A stretch of 18,630 bases of DNA, from contig JBBSTY010000080.1 of NCBI GenBank assembly GCA_038235385.1, positions 1-18,630 on the forward strand. The letters are read 5' to 3'. Made by a program: the position numbers and the translations under genes. Origin of the DNA: JBBSTY01 sp038235385 (GTDB taxonomy: Bacteria; Actinomycetota; Acidimicrobiia; Acidimicrobiales; Acidimicrobilacustridaceae). The notes beneath the pieces are model-generated. The model worked only from the letters and a program-made list of their open reading frames with translations, searched no databases and was not told where the DNA came from. Positions 7,320-15,282 of this stretch are shown piece by piece; the first letter of the stretch is position 1, and each line of letters starts with the position of its first letter.

Positions 7320-8270
7320 TCAGTCGACCTGTTCGGTCCCCGACGAGCCCACAGCCACGTCGACGTGGTCCTCGGGGTAGTAGTCCCAGTACCCGCTGTT
7401 GCCCTTGAACGTGTAGGCGACGCTGCCGTCGGACTGGAGCGGTGGGGTGTTGAGCCACGGCCCGAGGAAGTACTGCCCGATGGGGACGCCCGTACCGACC
7501 CCGAAGAGCCCGGGCGGCGTCGTGTCGAAGTAGGTGCGCCAGTAGCGCTCGGAGAAGAACACGGCGCAGTAGTCGACGAAGACGTACTCGTCGATGAAGA
7601 CCATCCCCATGGCGCGCAGCCGCGGCCAGAGGTGGAGCAGGCAGTCGTGGAGGCTGGCCTGGAAATCGACGTCGAGCAACATCATGACGATGTCCTCGGT
7701 GTGGTCGGGCAGGGTGTCCTTGAACCACCCCTTGCGGAAGGTGCAGACCTCGATGGCGCCGCGTTCGGTGATGTTCGCCCGGACCGTCTCCAGTGAACCG
7801 AGGAACGCGCCCTCCGAGTACTCGTTCGAGTACCGCTCACCCGCTTCGCCCGCCGGGAGCCCCTCGAACGAGTCGTACAGGATCAGTTCGCGACCAGCGA
7901 TCTTGCACACGAGCGACAGGTTGGCCGCCGATCCGCCCTGGAAGCACCCGCACTCCACGACGGCTCCCCGCCGTTCGGGATCGACCTCGAGCAGCTTGGC
8001 GCCCATCGCCAGGTGGGCCTTGAACGAGGTGGCCGTGGGGATCTTGCGACAGTTCCAGTACATCCGCCAGGCCAGCCGGAACGACCGGAACCAGGTCATC
8101 TCGTACGCCGGATGGATCCGTGCGTTGTAGAACAACGCCGTGACCGTCAGCGGGAGCGTGAGCAGGTCGTGGGTGCGGACGAACCACCGGTTGAACTTCT
8201 TCTCCGCCGGTGTGAGCAGGTGCCGTTGCACCCGCCCTTGGGGCCGGAGGGATCGGAGTGAACGAACCAT
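7320..8270 (-). CDS. TylF/MycF-type SAM-dependent O-methyltransferase
   Basis: A 316-residue methyltransferase of the TylF superfamily (PF05711), which methylates sugar hydroxyls in antibiotics and surface glycans. The SAM loop is VVECGCFQGGSA (about residues 104-115), followed by LILYDSFEGLP with Asp133, then LLDVDFQASLHDCLLHLWPRL and FIDEY, matching the family's metal-binding acidic residues (Asp200/202 and Asp227). About 85 N-terminal residues precede the core; they include an aromatic, amphipathic stretch that could touch the membrane or add a lid. ATG at 8268-8270 has GAGGTGA seven bases upstream. It is transcribed alone, and its stop meets the sulfotransferase stop directly. It probably O-methylates the polysaccharide; the acceptor is unknown. 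Confidence 0.87.
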   Translation of the reverse strand: MVRSLRSLRPQGRVQRHLLTPAEKKFNRWFVRTHDLLTLPLTVTALFYNARIHPAYEMTWFRSFRLAWRMYWNCRKIPTATSFKAHLAMGAKLLEVDPERRGAVVECGCFQGGSAANLSLVCKIAGRELILYDSFEGLPAGEAGERYSNEYSEGAFLGSLETVRANITERGAIEVCTFRKGWFKDTLPDHTEDIVMMLLDVDFQASLHDCLLHLWPRLRAMGMVFIDEYVFVDYCAVFFSERYWRTYFDTTPPGLFGVGTGVPIGQYFLGPWLNTPPLQSDGSVAYTFKGNSGYWDYYPEDHVDVAVGSSGTEQVD

Positions 8271-8350
8271 CAGGGCGTCACCTCGCCGGGAAGGGTCATG
8301 CGGTCACGGCCACGGTGTCGAGGGCTCGTCCAGCGCACATCGGGACCGGC

Positions 8351-8356
8351 ACGCTA
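8351..8356 (-). promoter_or_regulatory. Putative -10 box TAGCGT for the methyltransferase
   Basis: TAGCGT on the minus strand lies in the 137-base gap 8271-8407 and would start transcription near 8344, about 74 bases before the methyltransferase ATG. The same hexamer occurs on the minus strand at 10172-10177. No -35 is recognised. Nothing else is visible in this gap. Confidence 0.4.
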
Positions 8357-8407
8357 CCACTGCCGCGCGATGCCACGAGCCGTCATCTCCTGACCGAACC
8401 ACCGCGC

Positions 8408-9241
8408 TCAGAAGTCCTCGGCGGCCTCGGGGTCGGACCCGACCAGGTCCTCGCTGTTGAGGTAGGCGTCTACCACGTCCTCGGCCGGTCCCTCCTTGCG
8501 CACCTGCCCCTGCTCCAACCAGACGCAGCGCTCGGCGAGCATGCTGATCAACTGGAGGCCGTGCGAGATGATCATCACGGTGCAGTCGTTCCCGCAGAGG
8601 TCGACGAGCTTGTCCGAGCACCGCTTCTTGAACCGGGCATCACCTGCGGACAGCGCCTCGTCGATGAGCAGGATGTCGGGATCGAGGTGCGACGCCACGG
8701 CGAAGCCGAGTCGGGCGAACATCCCCGACGAGTAGGTCTTCATCGGGTAGTTGAGCGCGTCGCCCAACTCGGCGAAGCGCACCACCTCGTCGTAGTGGTC
8801 CATGATCTCCTCCGGCTGGAGACCCGTGGCCAGGCCGCCGAGGAGGATGTTCTCCCGGCCGGTGAGATCCGGGTTGAAGCCGACACCGAGCGCGAGCAAC
8901 GGGGTCACCCGCCCGCGGACGGTGACCCGTCCCTGGCTCGGCGCGAGGATGCCGGCGATGGTCCGGAAGAGCGTCGACTAGCCGGCACCGTTGTGGCCGA
9001 TGACGCCGTACACCGAGCCGCTCGCCACCTCGAAGCTGATCCCGCGGATCGCCTCGATCTCGCGGAACCTCCGCACCTTCTTGCCGCTGAGCAGCCGATC
9101 CTTCAGGCTGGCATCGTTCTCGATCTGCGCCCGGTAGGTGATCCAGAGGTCCTCGATCTTGACCGCGGGGGCGATCTCGTCGCCGTAGGAGTCGGCGAAG
9201 AGGTCGTCGTCGTCGTAGGCGAGTTCAGAGACGGACGGCAT
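8408..9241 (-). pseudogene. Polysaccharide-export ABC ATPase with TAG at the Walker A lysine
   Basis: Read through, the frame gives a 277-codon ATPase of the Wzt/TagH type that powers polysaccharide export. The N-terminus has the family's usual lead-in (VKIEDLWITYRAQI, then an 'LKDRLL' segment). The P-loop reads GHNGAG-stop-STLF: codon 88 (8978-8980) is TAG where lysine AAG is expected, a one-base change. After it the frame continues intact: the family signature YSSGMFARLGFAVA, Walker B DILLIDEALSAGDARF and H-loop ISHG. As read, translation would give an 87-residue fragment; a GTG restart at 8908 could give a 166-residue C-terminal piece without a P-loop. The start overlaps the permease gene by 17 bases and is preceded by GGGAGCG. 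It is either a recent nonsense mutation, a base-calling error, or a readthrough site. Everything else in the frame looks under selection. Confidence 0.85.
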
Positions 9242-10076
9242 AGTCGCGCTCCCGTCGCATGAACAGGACCATCCCGACCACGAGCGCACCGACCGACCAC
9301 GCCGCGGCCCAGAGGAAGTACTGCGGTGCCGGCCAGTTGGCCTTGAAGATCTCCTCGAGCATGTAGAAGTACGGGTACAGCGGGTTCAGCACGAGGATCG
9401 GTTTGACGCCCGATGGGATCTCGCCCACGGCGTACATCACCGGCGTGACGTAGAGCCAGATCCGGATCACGTACGGGAGCAGCGTCCCCGTGTCGCGGTA
9501 GAAGACCACGAAGGGCGCGAAGAGCAGACCCAGACCGAGCGCGAACGTGGTGAGCAGCACGACCACGAGGGGCAGGAGGATGAGCGAGAACCCCCACGGC
9601 TGCCCGGTGATCCAGTGGACGCCGAAGTACACGAACATCGCCGGGATGAGCTCGAGGACGGCGCGCACCAGCACGACCGCAGGGAACACACCCCGAGGGG
9701 CACTGGTGTTGAGCACGAGGCTCTTGTTCCCGAGGATGGAGCGCGATCCGCCCTCGACGATGGCGCGGACGTAGAAGAAGAAGGAGATGCCCATGATGAG
9801 GTGCGCCATGAAGAAGCCGGCATCGGCCTTGGTCCCGGACTGGAAGACGATGCGGACGAGGTAGAAGGTCGCCGCCATCACGATCGGATCGACGACCAGC
9901 CAGGCCTTGCCGAGGAAGGTGTCGAAGTGCCGAGCCTTCATGTCGGTACGAGCGAGGTGCCACACCAGCGCCCGCCGATCCCAGATCTCCGTGAGGTACG
10001 GACCCAACGCCGGGATCCCACCGGTCGACGGTTCGTACACCGTGACCTTTCGATCCGGATGGGAGATGGTGGCCAA
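9225..10076 (-). CDS. ABC-2 type polysaccharide export permease
   Basis: A 283-residue integral membrane protein of the ABC-2 family (PF01061, Wzm/TagG type), with about six hydrophobic segments, a short cytosolic N-terminus, and the typical block RRALVWHLARTDMKARHFDT followed by FLGKAWLVVDP near the first helix. LNPLYPYFYMLEEIF near the end is also characteristic. With the ATPase it would move a finished lipid-linked glycan across the membrane. The start is TTG at 10074-10076, supported by AGGGGAGG four bases upstream; upstream codons look non-coding. An in-frame GTG a few codons later is an alternative. The ATPase gene overlaps it by 17 bases. The permease looks intact even though the ATPase frame is interrupted. 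Confidence 0.9.
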   Translation of the reverse strand: MATISHPDRKVTVYEPSTGGIPALGPYLTEIWDRRALVWHLARTDMKARHFDTFLGKAWLVVDPIVMAATFYLVRIVFQSGTKADAGFFMAHLIMGISFFFYVRAIVEGGSRSILGNKSLVLNTSAPRGVFPAVVLVRAVLELIPAMFVYFGVHWITGQPWGFSLILLPLVVVLLTTFALGLGLLFAPFVVFYRDTGTLLPYVIRIWLYVTPVMYAVGEIPSGVKPILVLNPLYPYFYMLEEIFKANWPAPQYFLWAAAWSVGALVVGMVLFMRRERDYAVRL

Positions 10077-10171
10077 TGATCCTCCCCTGGATGTCGCCAG
10101 ACGGTCTGTCGTTCGTCGTTCTCGCGTCGATCGGTCCTGGTGCACGTCACCACAGACGCGACGTCGGTGCA

Positions 10172-10181
10172 ACGCTAGTCT
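10172..10181. promoter_or_regulatory. Overlapping divergent -10 boxes around a CTAG centre
   Basis: The sequence ACGCTAGTCT holds TAGTCT on the plus strand (10176-10181) and TAGCGT on the minus strand (10172-10177). The plus box lies nine bases before GTG 10191, so transcription would begin at or just before the start codon (leaderless). The minus box would serve the permease gene with a leader of about 90 bases. The remainder of the 114-base gap 10077-10190 shows no other motif except the permease Shine-Dalgarno at 10081-10088. Confidence 0.4.
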
Positions 10182-10190
10182 CCCTGTCCC

Positions 10191-12170
10191 GTGCCGGGAC
10201 AGCCCCGGGGCCACCACTCGAACGGATCCGTGACCGCCGCCGCACCGCCTCCAACGGACAAGAACCGTTCCGACGGATTCGAGACGACCTCCGACGGTCA
10301 TGACTTCGTGGTCCCCGGCGACCTCCACCTGGCACCTGCGTCGAGGCTCCGCATGCACCACCAGCTGGCCGGTCAGCCGGCATCGGTCCTGGGGATCGTG
10401 GCACCGCGTGCCTCGCTCCCCTCTGGATCGAGCGTGGTCACCGTCGCCGAACGGGCGGATCTCCGGCCCGACGCCGAGTGCCACGTCACGGGGGTGGGTT
10501 CGGCGGTTCCCGGCGCCGTGCTGCTCCGCGCCGGAGTCCCGTTCGAGGTGCACGGTGACACCGTCGAGATCCACGCACCCGACCCGGACGCGCCCGACGT
10601 GCTGGTGATCGATCCGGGCGCCGTGGCGGTCGCGGCGCCGACATCGGACCTCGCGCCGGCCGACCCCGCCGGCCGCCCCCCGTTTCGCTGGCGACCGGTG
10701 GTGCTGTTCCTGGCCGGCGACGCCGACGAACCGACCGCCCGCGCCGCGGCCCACACCGCCGATGCGCTCATCCTCCACGACGTGGAGGCTCGCCTGGCCG
10801 TGCACGGCCCGGCGCCGGCGCTGCGTCTCACCCAGGCGTGCCTCGCGATCGAAGCATCGGTGGTGGCGCTCCGGCCCGACGTCATCGTCGCCCTCGACCA
10901 CCGTGCCCTCGAGCACGCCGAACGGTGGAGCCCGACCCGATCGACCGTGACCGTCGCCTGGGACCCCGACCTCGGAGCATCGTCGGAGCTCGTGAGCTGG
11001 ACCATCGGTTCGGCCCGTGGGCGGCTCCGCGCCCGGATCGGGCCCGATGTCGAGGTCGGACAGCTGGCGGCGCTCCTCAACCGCCTGTGCTCGGGACCCC
11101 ACCCCGCACCCCCCGTCGACATGCCGGTCGACGTTCCCGCCGACGTCGCGGTGCAGCTCGAGCCCCGGACCGACGCCCACGGGTCCGAGCCCACATCGAC
11201 GGTGCACGTTCTCGGCGATGGTGCCGGGTCGACCCCGGTGGCCAGGGCGCTCATCGATCACTTCCGAGCCGCGGGGCACGAGGTCGTCCAGGGACGCGCA
11301 CGCAAGGACTCGACGAGCGATGGCCGCGAGCTCTCGATCACCGACCTCACGTCCGCACGGCGGACCGGCACCGGCGATCCCGACTCCACCATCATCGTCG
11401 TCGAGCCCGACGACGCCTCGGCGATCCGAGCCGGCGACATCGACCGGTCGTGGTGGCGGGGTCGACTCGTCGTCGTCACCGAGCGGCGCACCGCCCATGC
11501 CCTCCGCGTGCTCGGTGCGCACCCGATCGTCGTGCCGATCCTGCTTCCCCCCGACGAGGTCGCCTCGCTCACCGACGCCGCTCGGCACCGCATCCGCCCA
11601 CCCGTGCCGACCATCGGGTGGATCGCCGACGCCGACATCGGATCGTCGATGGCCGAGCGAGCCCGTCGATCCACCGCGCTCGTGGAGCTCCTGGTCGAGC
11701 ACGCACCCGACGCCTCGATCGAGATCGTGGGTCTCGCACCGGCCGAGGTCGCGGCGCTGAGCCTCCCCGAGCAGGTCACCGGACGTTCCATCCCTCCGGA
11801 TCCGACCGGCCTGGCGAGCTGGACGGCTCAGGTGTGGCTGCCCGCCGAGCGGTCGCTCACCGACACCGGTGACCTGCGGACCCTGGCACGTGCCGTGCTC
11901 GCCGGTGTCCCCACGGCCGTCGTGCTCACCGACCACGAGCTCGACGGTCGTGCTGTGGGCGGCCTCGTCGATCCGCAGCTCGTGCTCTCGGGTTCGACCG
12001 ATCCGGGATCGTGGTGCGCGACGGTCGCAAGGCTCGTCACCGACGACGCGTGGCGCGGTGCGCGGTCGGTCGAGTGTCGACGCCGGGCCCAGGCGCTGTT
12101 CGCGTCGGACAGCGCCCGCCACACGGTCGATCGGGTCATCGGCTGGTACGACGCCAGGCGGCCAGCGTGA
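10191..12170 (+). CDS. Glycosyltransferase-like protein, GT-B fold, likely non-catalytic
   Basis: A 659-residue protein I cannot assign with confidence. Residues 1-150 are Ala/Pro/Asp-rich with a short beta-type region. Residues about 165-310 and 335-455 look like alpha/beta segments. The last 150 residues resemble the second Rossmann half of GT1/GT4 enzymes: LRTLARAVLAGVPTAVVL corresponds to the position of the nucleotide-sugar loop, followed by a C-terminal helix ending VIGWYDARRPA. In the next gene the same place reads ETYGLVLSEAIIAGIPV; here both glutamates of the E-x7-E motif are replaced, so catalysis is doubtful. GTG 10191 is chosen because the -10 box ends ten bases earlier; an in-frame GTG at 10230 is an alternative. 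It overlaps the next gene by four bases (GTGA), implying coupled translation and perhaps a complex with it. Confidence 0.6.
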   Translation: MPGQPRGHHSNGSVTAAAPPPTDKNRSDGFETTSDGHDFVVPGDLHLAPASRLRMHHQLAGQPASVLGIVAPRASLPSGSSVVTVAERADLRPDAECHVTGVGSAVPGAVLLRAGVPFEVHGDTVEIHAPDPDAPDVLVIDPGAVAVAAPTSDLAPADPAGRPPFRWRPVVLFLAGDADEPTARAAAHTADALILHDVEARLAVHGPAPALRLTQACLAIEASVVALRPDVIVALDHRALEHAERWSPTRSTVTVAWDPDLGASSELVSWTIGSARGRLRARIGPDVEVGQLAALLNRLCSGPHPAPPVDMPVDVPADVAVQLEPRTDAHGSEPTSTVHVLGDGAGSTPVARALIDHFRAAGHEVVQGRARKDSTSDGRELSITDLTSARRTGTGDPDSTIIVVEPDDASAIRAGDIDRSWWRGRLVVVTERRTAHALRVLGAHPIVVPILLPPDEVASLTDAARHRIRPPVPTIGWIADADIGSSMAERARRSTALVELLVEHAPDASIEIVGLAPAEVAALSLPEQVTGRSIPPDPTGLASWTAQVWLPAERSLTDTGDLRTLARAVLAGVPTAVVLTDHELDGRAVGGLVDPQLVLSGSTDPGSWCATVARLVTDDAWRGARSVECRRRAQALFASDSARHTVDRVIGWYDARRPA

Positions 12171-14233
12171 CCAACGGTGATGCCGTCACCATCGTGATCC
12201 CGGTCTACGACGGCTTCGACGATGCCGTCGCGTGCGTCGCGAGCGTGCTGCGTCACGCCCCGTCCACCGACGTCGCCGCCCGCATCGTGGTGATCGACGA
12301 CGCCAGCCCCGACCCGCGCATCCGCACCTGGCTCGATGCCCTGTCGGTGGAGCACCCCGACATCCAGATCGTCCACAACGACCGCAACCGGGGCTTCGTG
12401 GCCAACGCCAACGCCGCGTTCGCCGACGCCGATGGTGACGTCATCCTGCTCAACGCCGACACGATCGTCACCGACGGGTGGCTCGACGGGCTCGTGGACG
12501 CCGCCCGCGGACCCGACATCGCCACGGTGACGCCCCTCACCAACAGCGGATCCATCTGCACCCTGGCGTCGTCGGTGATCGACGCCTTCGGCCTCGACGA
12601 CGACGATCCCGACATCGACGGGTGCGCCCGGTTCATCCGCGCCAACTCGATCGCCGCACGACCGGAGGTCATCACGGGTGTGGGCTTCTGCATGCTGGTC
12701 ACCCGCACGGCGATCGATGCGGTCGGGCCGTTCGACGAGGTCGCCTACGGACGGGGGTACGGCGAGGAGGTCGATTTCTGCATCCGGGCCGGTCGGCTGG
12801 GTCTGGTGAACATCGCCGACGACACGACCTTCGTGTTCCACCGCGGAGGTGTGTCGTTCGGCGACGAGCGCAGCGAACGCATGCGCCAGGCCTCGATCTT
12901 CCTGCACAAGCGCTACCCGTTCTTCCGGGCCGCCAACCGCAGCGAGCGCCTCCTCGACCCCCTCCGCGCGTCGTTCACCGCCCTCGCCCTCGCCCTCGAC
13001 GATCATGACCCGCAGCGAACCAGGGTCCTGCACGTGCTGCACGGCCCGCCCGACGATGTCGGCGGCACCGAGAAGCACCTCACCGGCCTCCTCGACGCAC
13101 TCGGCGACGAGTTCGACTTCACGCTCGTGTACCCCGTCGAATCGGGGTTCGTCGTCCAGACCCGATGGCGTACAGGGGCGGGAGCGACGCCGATCCACGA
13201 GCACCTCCTCCCGGGTTCGGTGCGTTGGGTCGCCGGCATCGACGATCCGGTCGCGGCCGAGTCGTTCGCCATGGCCCTCGACCTCTTCACTGCCGACGTC
13301 GTGCACGTGCACAGCTTCAACGGCTTCTCACTCGCACCGTTGCGGGTCCTCGAGCACGTCGATGCACCCGTCATCGCCTTCGTGCACGACCCCTTCCTCG
13401 CCTGTCCCCACTACTCGCTCCTCTACCTCGACCGCGAGTCGTGCGGCATCCCCGAGGACCGAGCGGTGTGCGGCCGTTGCCTTCCCGCCACCGAGCAGCT
13501 CCCGGTCGACCACCTCGACGAGTTCCGCGCCACGGTCCGCGACCACCTCCACGTCGTCGACCGATGGGTCTTCGCGAGCCGGAGCGCCGCCGACCTCCTC
13601 GTGCGCGCCTACCCCATCGACCCGGAGCGCATCGAGATCATCGAGCACGCCGCGCCGATCGACCGTCCCCGTCCGGGCCTGATCGACGAGTCGCGCGTGC
13701 TCGACGAGCCGCTGCGCGTGGCGTTCGTCGGTCGCGGCTGGGCCAAGAAGGGGCTCGGCGCCGTCAACCGGCTGGCTCGCGCGGTGGCGGAAACCCCGAT
13801 CGAGATCCACCACTTCGGACCTCTCCGCGAGCGGGCGGACGACCACGTGATCACGCACGGTCCCTACGAGAACGTGGTGCTCCCGGACCTCCTCGACCGA
13901 GCCGGGATCCAGATCGTCCTGCTGCCCGGGCCCACGGCGGAGACCTACGGGTTGGTCCTGTCCGAAGCGATCATCGCCGGGATCCCCGTGATCGGCGCGC
14001 ACTACGGCGCGCTCGGGCAACGCATCCGCGACGGCGGCATCGGCTGGACGTTCGACCCCACCGATCCGGACGAGCTGCTCGACCTGATCCGCCACCTCGA
14101 TCGCTGCCGACGGGAGATCCTCCGCGCCGCCCAGCGAACGCTCACGGTGGCCTTGCCCTCGTCCACCGAGGTCGCGGCGCGCTACGCGGACCTCTACCGT
14201 GGCAGCACCCACCAGACCCGAGGTTCACGGTGA
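12167..14233 (+). CDS. Bifunctional glycosyltransferase (GT2 plus GT4)
   Basis: A 688-residue fusion of two complete glycosyltransferases. The GT2 half (about 1-260) opens with VTIVIPVYDGFDDAVACVAS, has IDDASPD, the metal site LLNADT (about 93-98) and the catalytic-region motif GEEVDFCIRAGRLG (from residue 199), as in rhamnosyltransferase-like enzymes. The GT4 half (about 285-688) has the acceptor-side GGTEKHL loop, HVHSFNGFS, a Cys-rich stretch (ACPHYS through CGRC) and the donor site ETYGLVLSEAIIAGIPVIG with the E-x7-E pair. Both domains appear active, so it may add two successive sugars. GTG 12167 overlaps the previous stop as GTGA, and the following gene overlaps its stop in the same way. 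Confidence 0.92.
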   Translation: MTNGDAVTIVIPVYDGFDDAVACVASVLRHAPSTDVAARIVVIDDASPDPRIRTWLDALSVEHPDIQIVHNDRNRGFVANANAAFADADGDVILLNADTIVTDGWLDGLVDAARGPDIATVTPLTNSGSICTLASSVIDAFGLDDDDPDIDGCARFIRANSIAARPEVITGVGFCMLVTRTAIDAVGPFDEVAYGRGYGEEVDFCIRAGRLGLVNIADDTTFVFHRGGVSFGDERSERMRQASIFLHKRYPFFRAANRSERLLDPLRASFTALALALDDHDPQRTRVLHVLHGPPDDVGGTEKHLTGLLDALGDEFDFTLVYPVESGFVVQTRWRTGAGATPIHEHLLPGSVRWVAGIDDPVAAESFAMALDLFTADVVHVHSFNGFSLAPLRVLEHVDAPVIAFVHDPFLACPHYSLLYLDRESCGIPEDRAVCGRCLPATEQLPVDHLDEFRATVRDHLHVVDRWVFASRSAADLLVRAYPIDPERIEIIEHAAPIDRPRPGLIDESRVLDEPLRVAFVGRGWAKKGLGAVNRLARAVAETPIEIHHFGPLRERADDHVITHGPYENVVLPDLLDRAGIQIVLLPGPTAETYGLVLSEAIIAGIPVIGAHYGALGQRIRDGGIGWTFDPTDPDELLDLIRHLDRCRREILRAAQRTLTVALPSSTEVAARYADLYRGSTHQTRGSR

Positions 14234-15282
14234 CCGAGAACGACGCACACGACGAGCTCGACCGGCTCCGCCGCATGGTCCGCGCCATGGGCGTCGTCAA
14301 CCGGCAGCTCCAGGCCCAGCTCGATGCCGCCAACCGCCAGCTCGAGCCCCGCCGTCCGGGTTCGGACGTCCTGGTCGATCCCGAGCGGCCACCTCCCACT
14401 GGCTCCGCGACCCGCCGCGCCGCCGCCGCGGCCGAGTGGCTCGACGCCCTCGCGCCGGTCAAGGACCCCACCCGGCCGACCATCGTCGTCGGTCCCGACG
14501 GCGACCGGTACCTGCTCGAATCGGGCGCCCGACGCCGGATCCGATCTGCCGCCGTCGCCGCCGCGCTCGAACCCGCAGCGACGCCGCGTCGTGAGGTCTC
14601 CGACGACGAGCTCGCCGCATGGCCCGAGGGGCCGCCGGTCGAGATGCTCGAATCGGACCGCGGTGCACCCTTCGTCGTGATCGGCGGGCTCCGGTGGCCC
14701 GTCCGGGGCGTACCGCTCCCCCATCCGGTCGATCCGGCCGATGCGCAGAAGCTCGCCGAGGGTCCGACCTTGGACCTCACCCCCGCTCGCCCCCGACGCG
14801 ATCGGGACTTCGAGGGCTGGAGCGCCACGCTGCTCGCCGCCTCCGGGGACGATCCGTGTCGATTGGTCCGTGGCACCGATGGCGCGGTCTACGTGCTCGA
14901 AGGCACCCACCGACGCCGGGTTCGGGCTGCGGTGCTCGCACCGATCCTCGAATCCCTCCTCGGCGCCCCGACCGCGATCGACGACGAGGCGCTGGCACGA
15001 ACCAGCGAAGGGCCCCCGGTCGAGGTGTGCGAGACGCGGGTCGGTCCGCCCTTCCTCGTGCTCGGCGCACGTCGGGTGCCGCTCGACGGCTTCCCCGTCC
15101 CCGTGCCCGTCGCGCAACCGATGGCCGACGCGTTCCGAGACAGCCCGGCGGTGGACGCCGCCGCCGTGTTCGCGATCCAGGCCCGAGAGGCACGCGTCGG
15201 GCGAGAGGCAGCCCGCGCCGGCAGCGGTCTCGGGGCCGTCACGGCGAAGGCCAAGAAGCTGAGCGACAAGGTCAGACGATGA
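14230..15282 (+). CDS. Duplicated-repeat protein with N-terminal coiled coil, function unknown
   Basis: A 350-residue protein without signal peptide or membrane helix. Residues about 5-38 form a likely coiled coil (DELDRLRRMVRAMG, then NRQLQAQLDAANRQLE). Two 80-residue repeats follow, at 88-167 and 215-294, which align without gaps with 36 identical positions by my count; each begins G-x-D-G-x-x-Y-x-L-E, continues with an R-R-R patch and ends with a Pro/Val-rich strand containing EGPPVE. The C-terminus is basic (AKAKKLSDKVRR). The 'Y-L-L-E-x-G-x-R-R-R-I' pattern recalls short repeats found in actinobacterial surface or secreted proteins, but I do not recognise the family. GTG 14230 overlaps the glycosyltransferase stop by four bases. 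Its 3' end overlaps the convergent sulfotransferase by 11 bases. Confidence 0.75.
   Translation: MTENDAHDELDRLRRMVRAMGVVNRQLQAQLDAANRQLEPRRPGSDVLVDPERPPPTGSATRRAAAAAEWLDALAPVKDPTRPTIVVGPDGDRYLLESGARRRIRSAAVAAALEPAATPRREVSDDELAAWPEGPPVEMLESDRGAPFVVIGGLRWPVRGVPLPHPVDPADAQKLAEGPTLDLTPARPRRDRDFEGWSATLLAASGDDPCRLVRGTDGAVYVLEGTHRRRVRAAVLAPILESLLGAPTAIDDEALARTSEGPPVEVCETRVGPPFLVLGARRVPLDGFPVPVPVAQPMADAFRDSPAVDAAAVFAIQAREARVGREAARAGSGLGAVTAKAKKLSDKVRR
14491..14730 (+). repeat. In-gene repeat, copy 1 (residues 88-167)
   Basis: First copy of an 80-codon unit in the repeat protein. It aligns without gaps to copy 2 at 14872-15111, 381 bases downstream. The divergence at about half the residues points to an old duplication. 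Confidence 0.8.
14872..15111 (+). repeat. In-gene repeat, copy 2 (residues 215-294)
   Basis: Second copy of the 80-codon unit. The most conserved positions shared with copy 1 are the opening D-G and Y-x-L-E, the R-R-R patch, the EGPPVE block and the F-x-V-x-G strand near the end. Confidence 0.8.

Noticed and set aside
8408..8908. Treating the downstream ATPase piece as a separate short gene.
   Set aside because: It lacks the P-loop, has no ribosome-binding site that I can see at GTG 8908, and continues the upstream frame exactly. One interrupted gene is the simpler reading.
9225..12122. A 965-codon minus-strand open frame running through the permease and on beyond it.
   Set aside because: Only 9225-10076 encodes a recognisable protein. 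The upstream part is the reverse complement of a well-supported plus-strand gene and has the Gly/Arg/Asp-rich composition of a shadow frame.
12011..12166. A 52-codon upstream extension of the bifunctional glycosyltransferase.
   Set aside because: It overlaps the preceding gene in another frame; GTG 12167 gives the standard GT2 N-terminus and a GTGA overlap.
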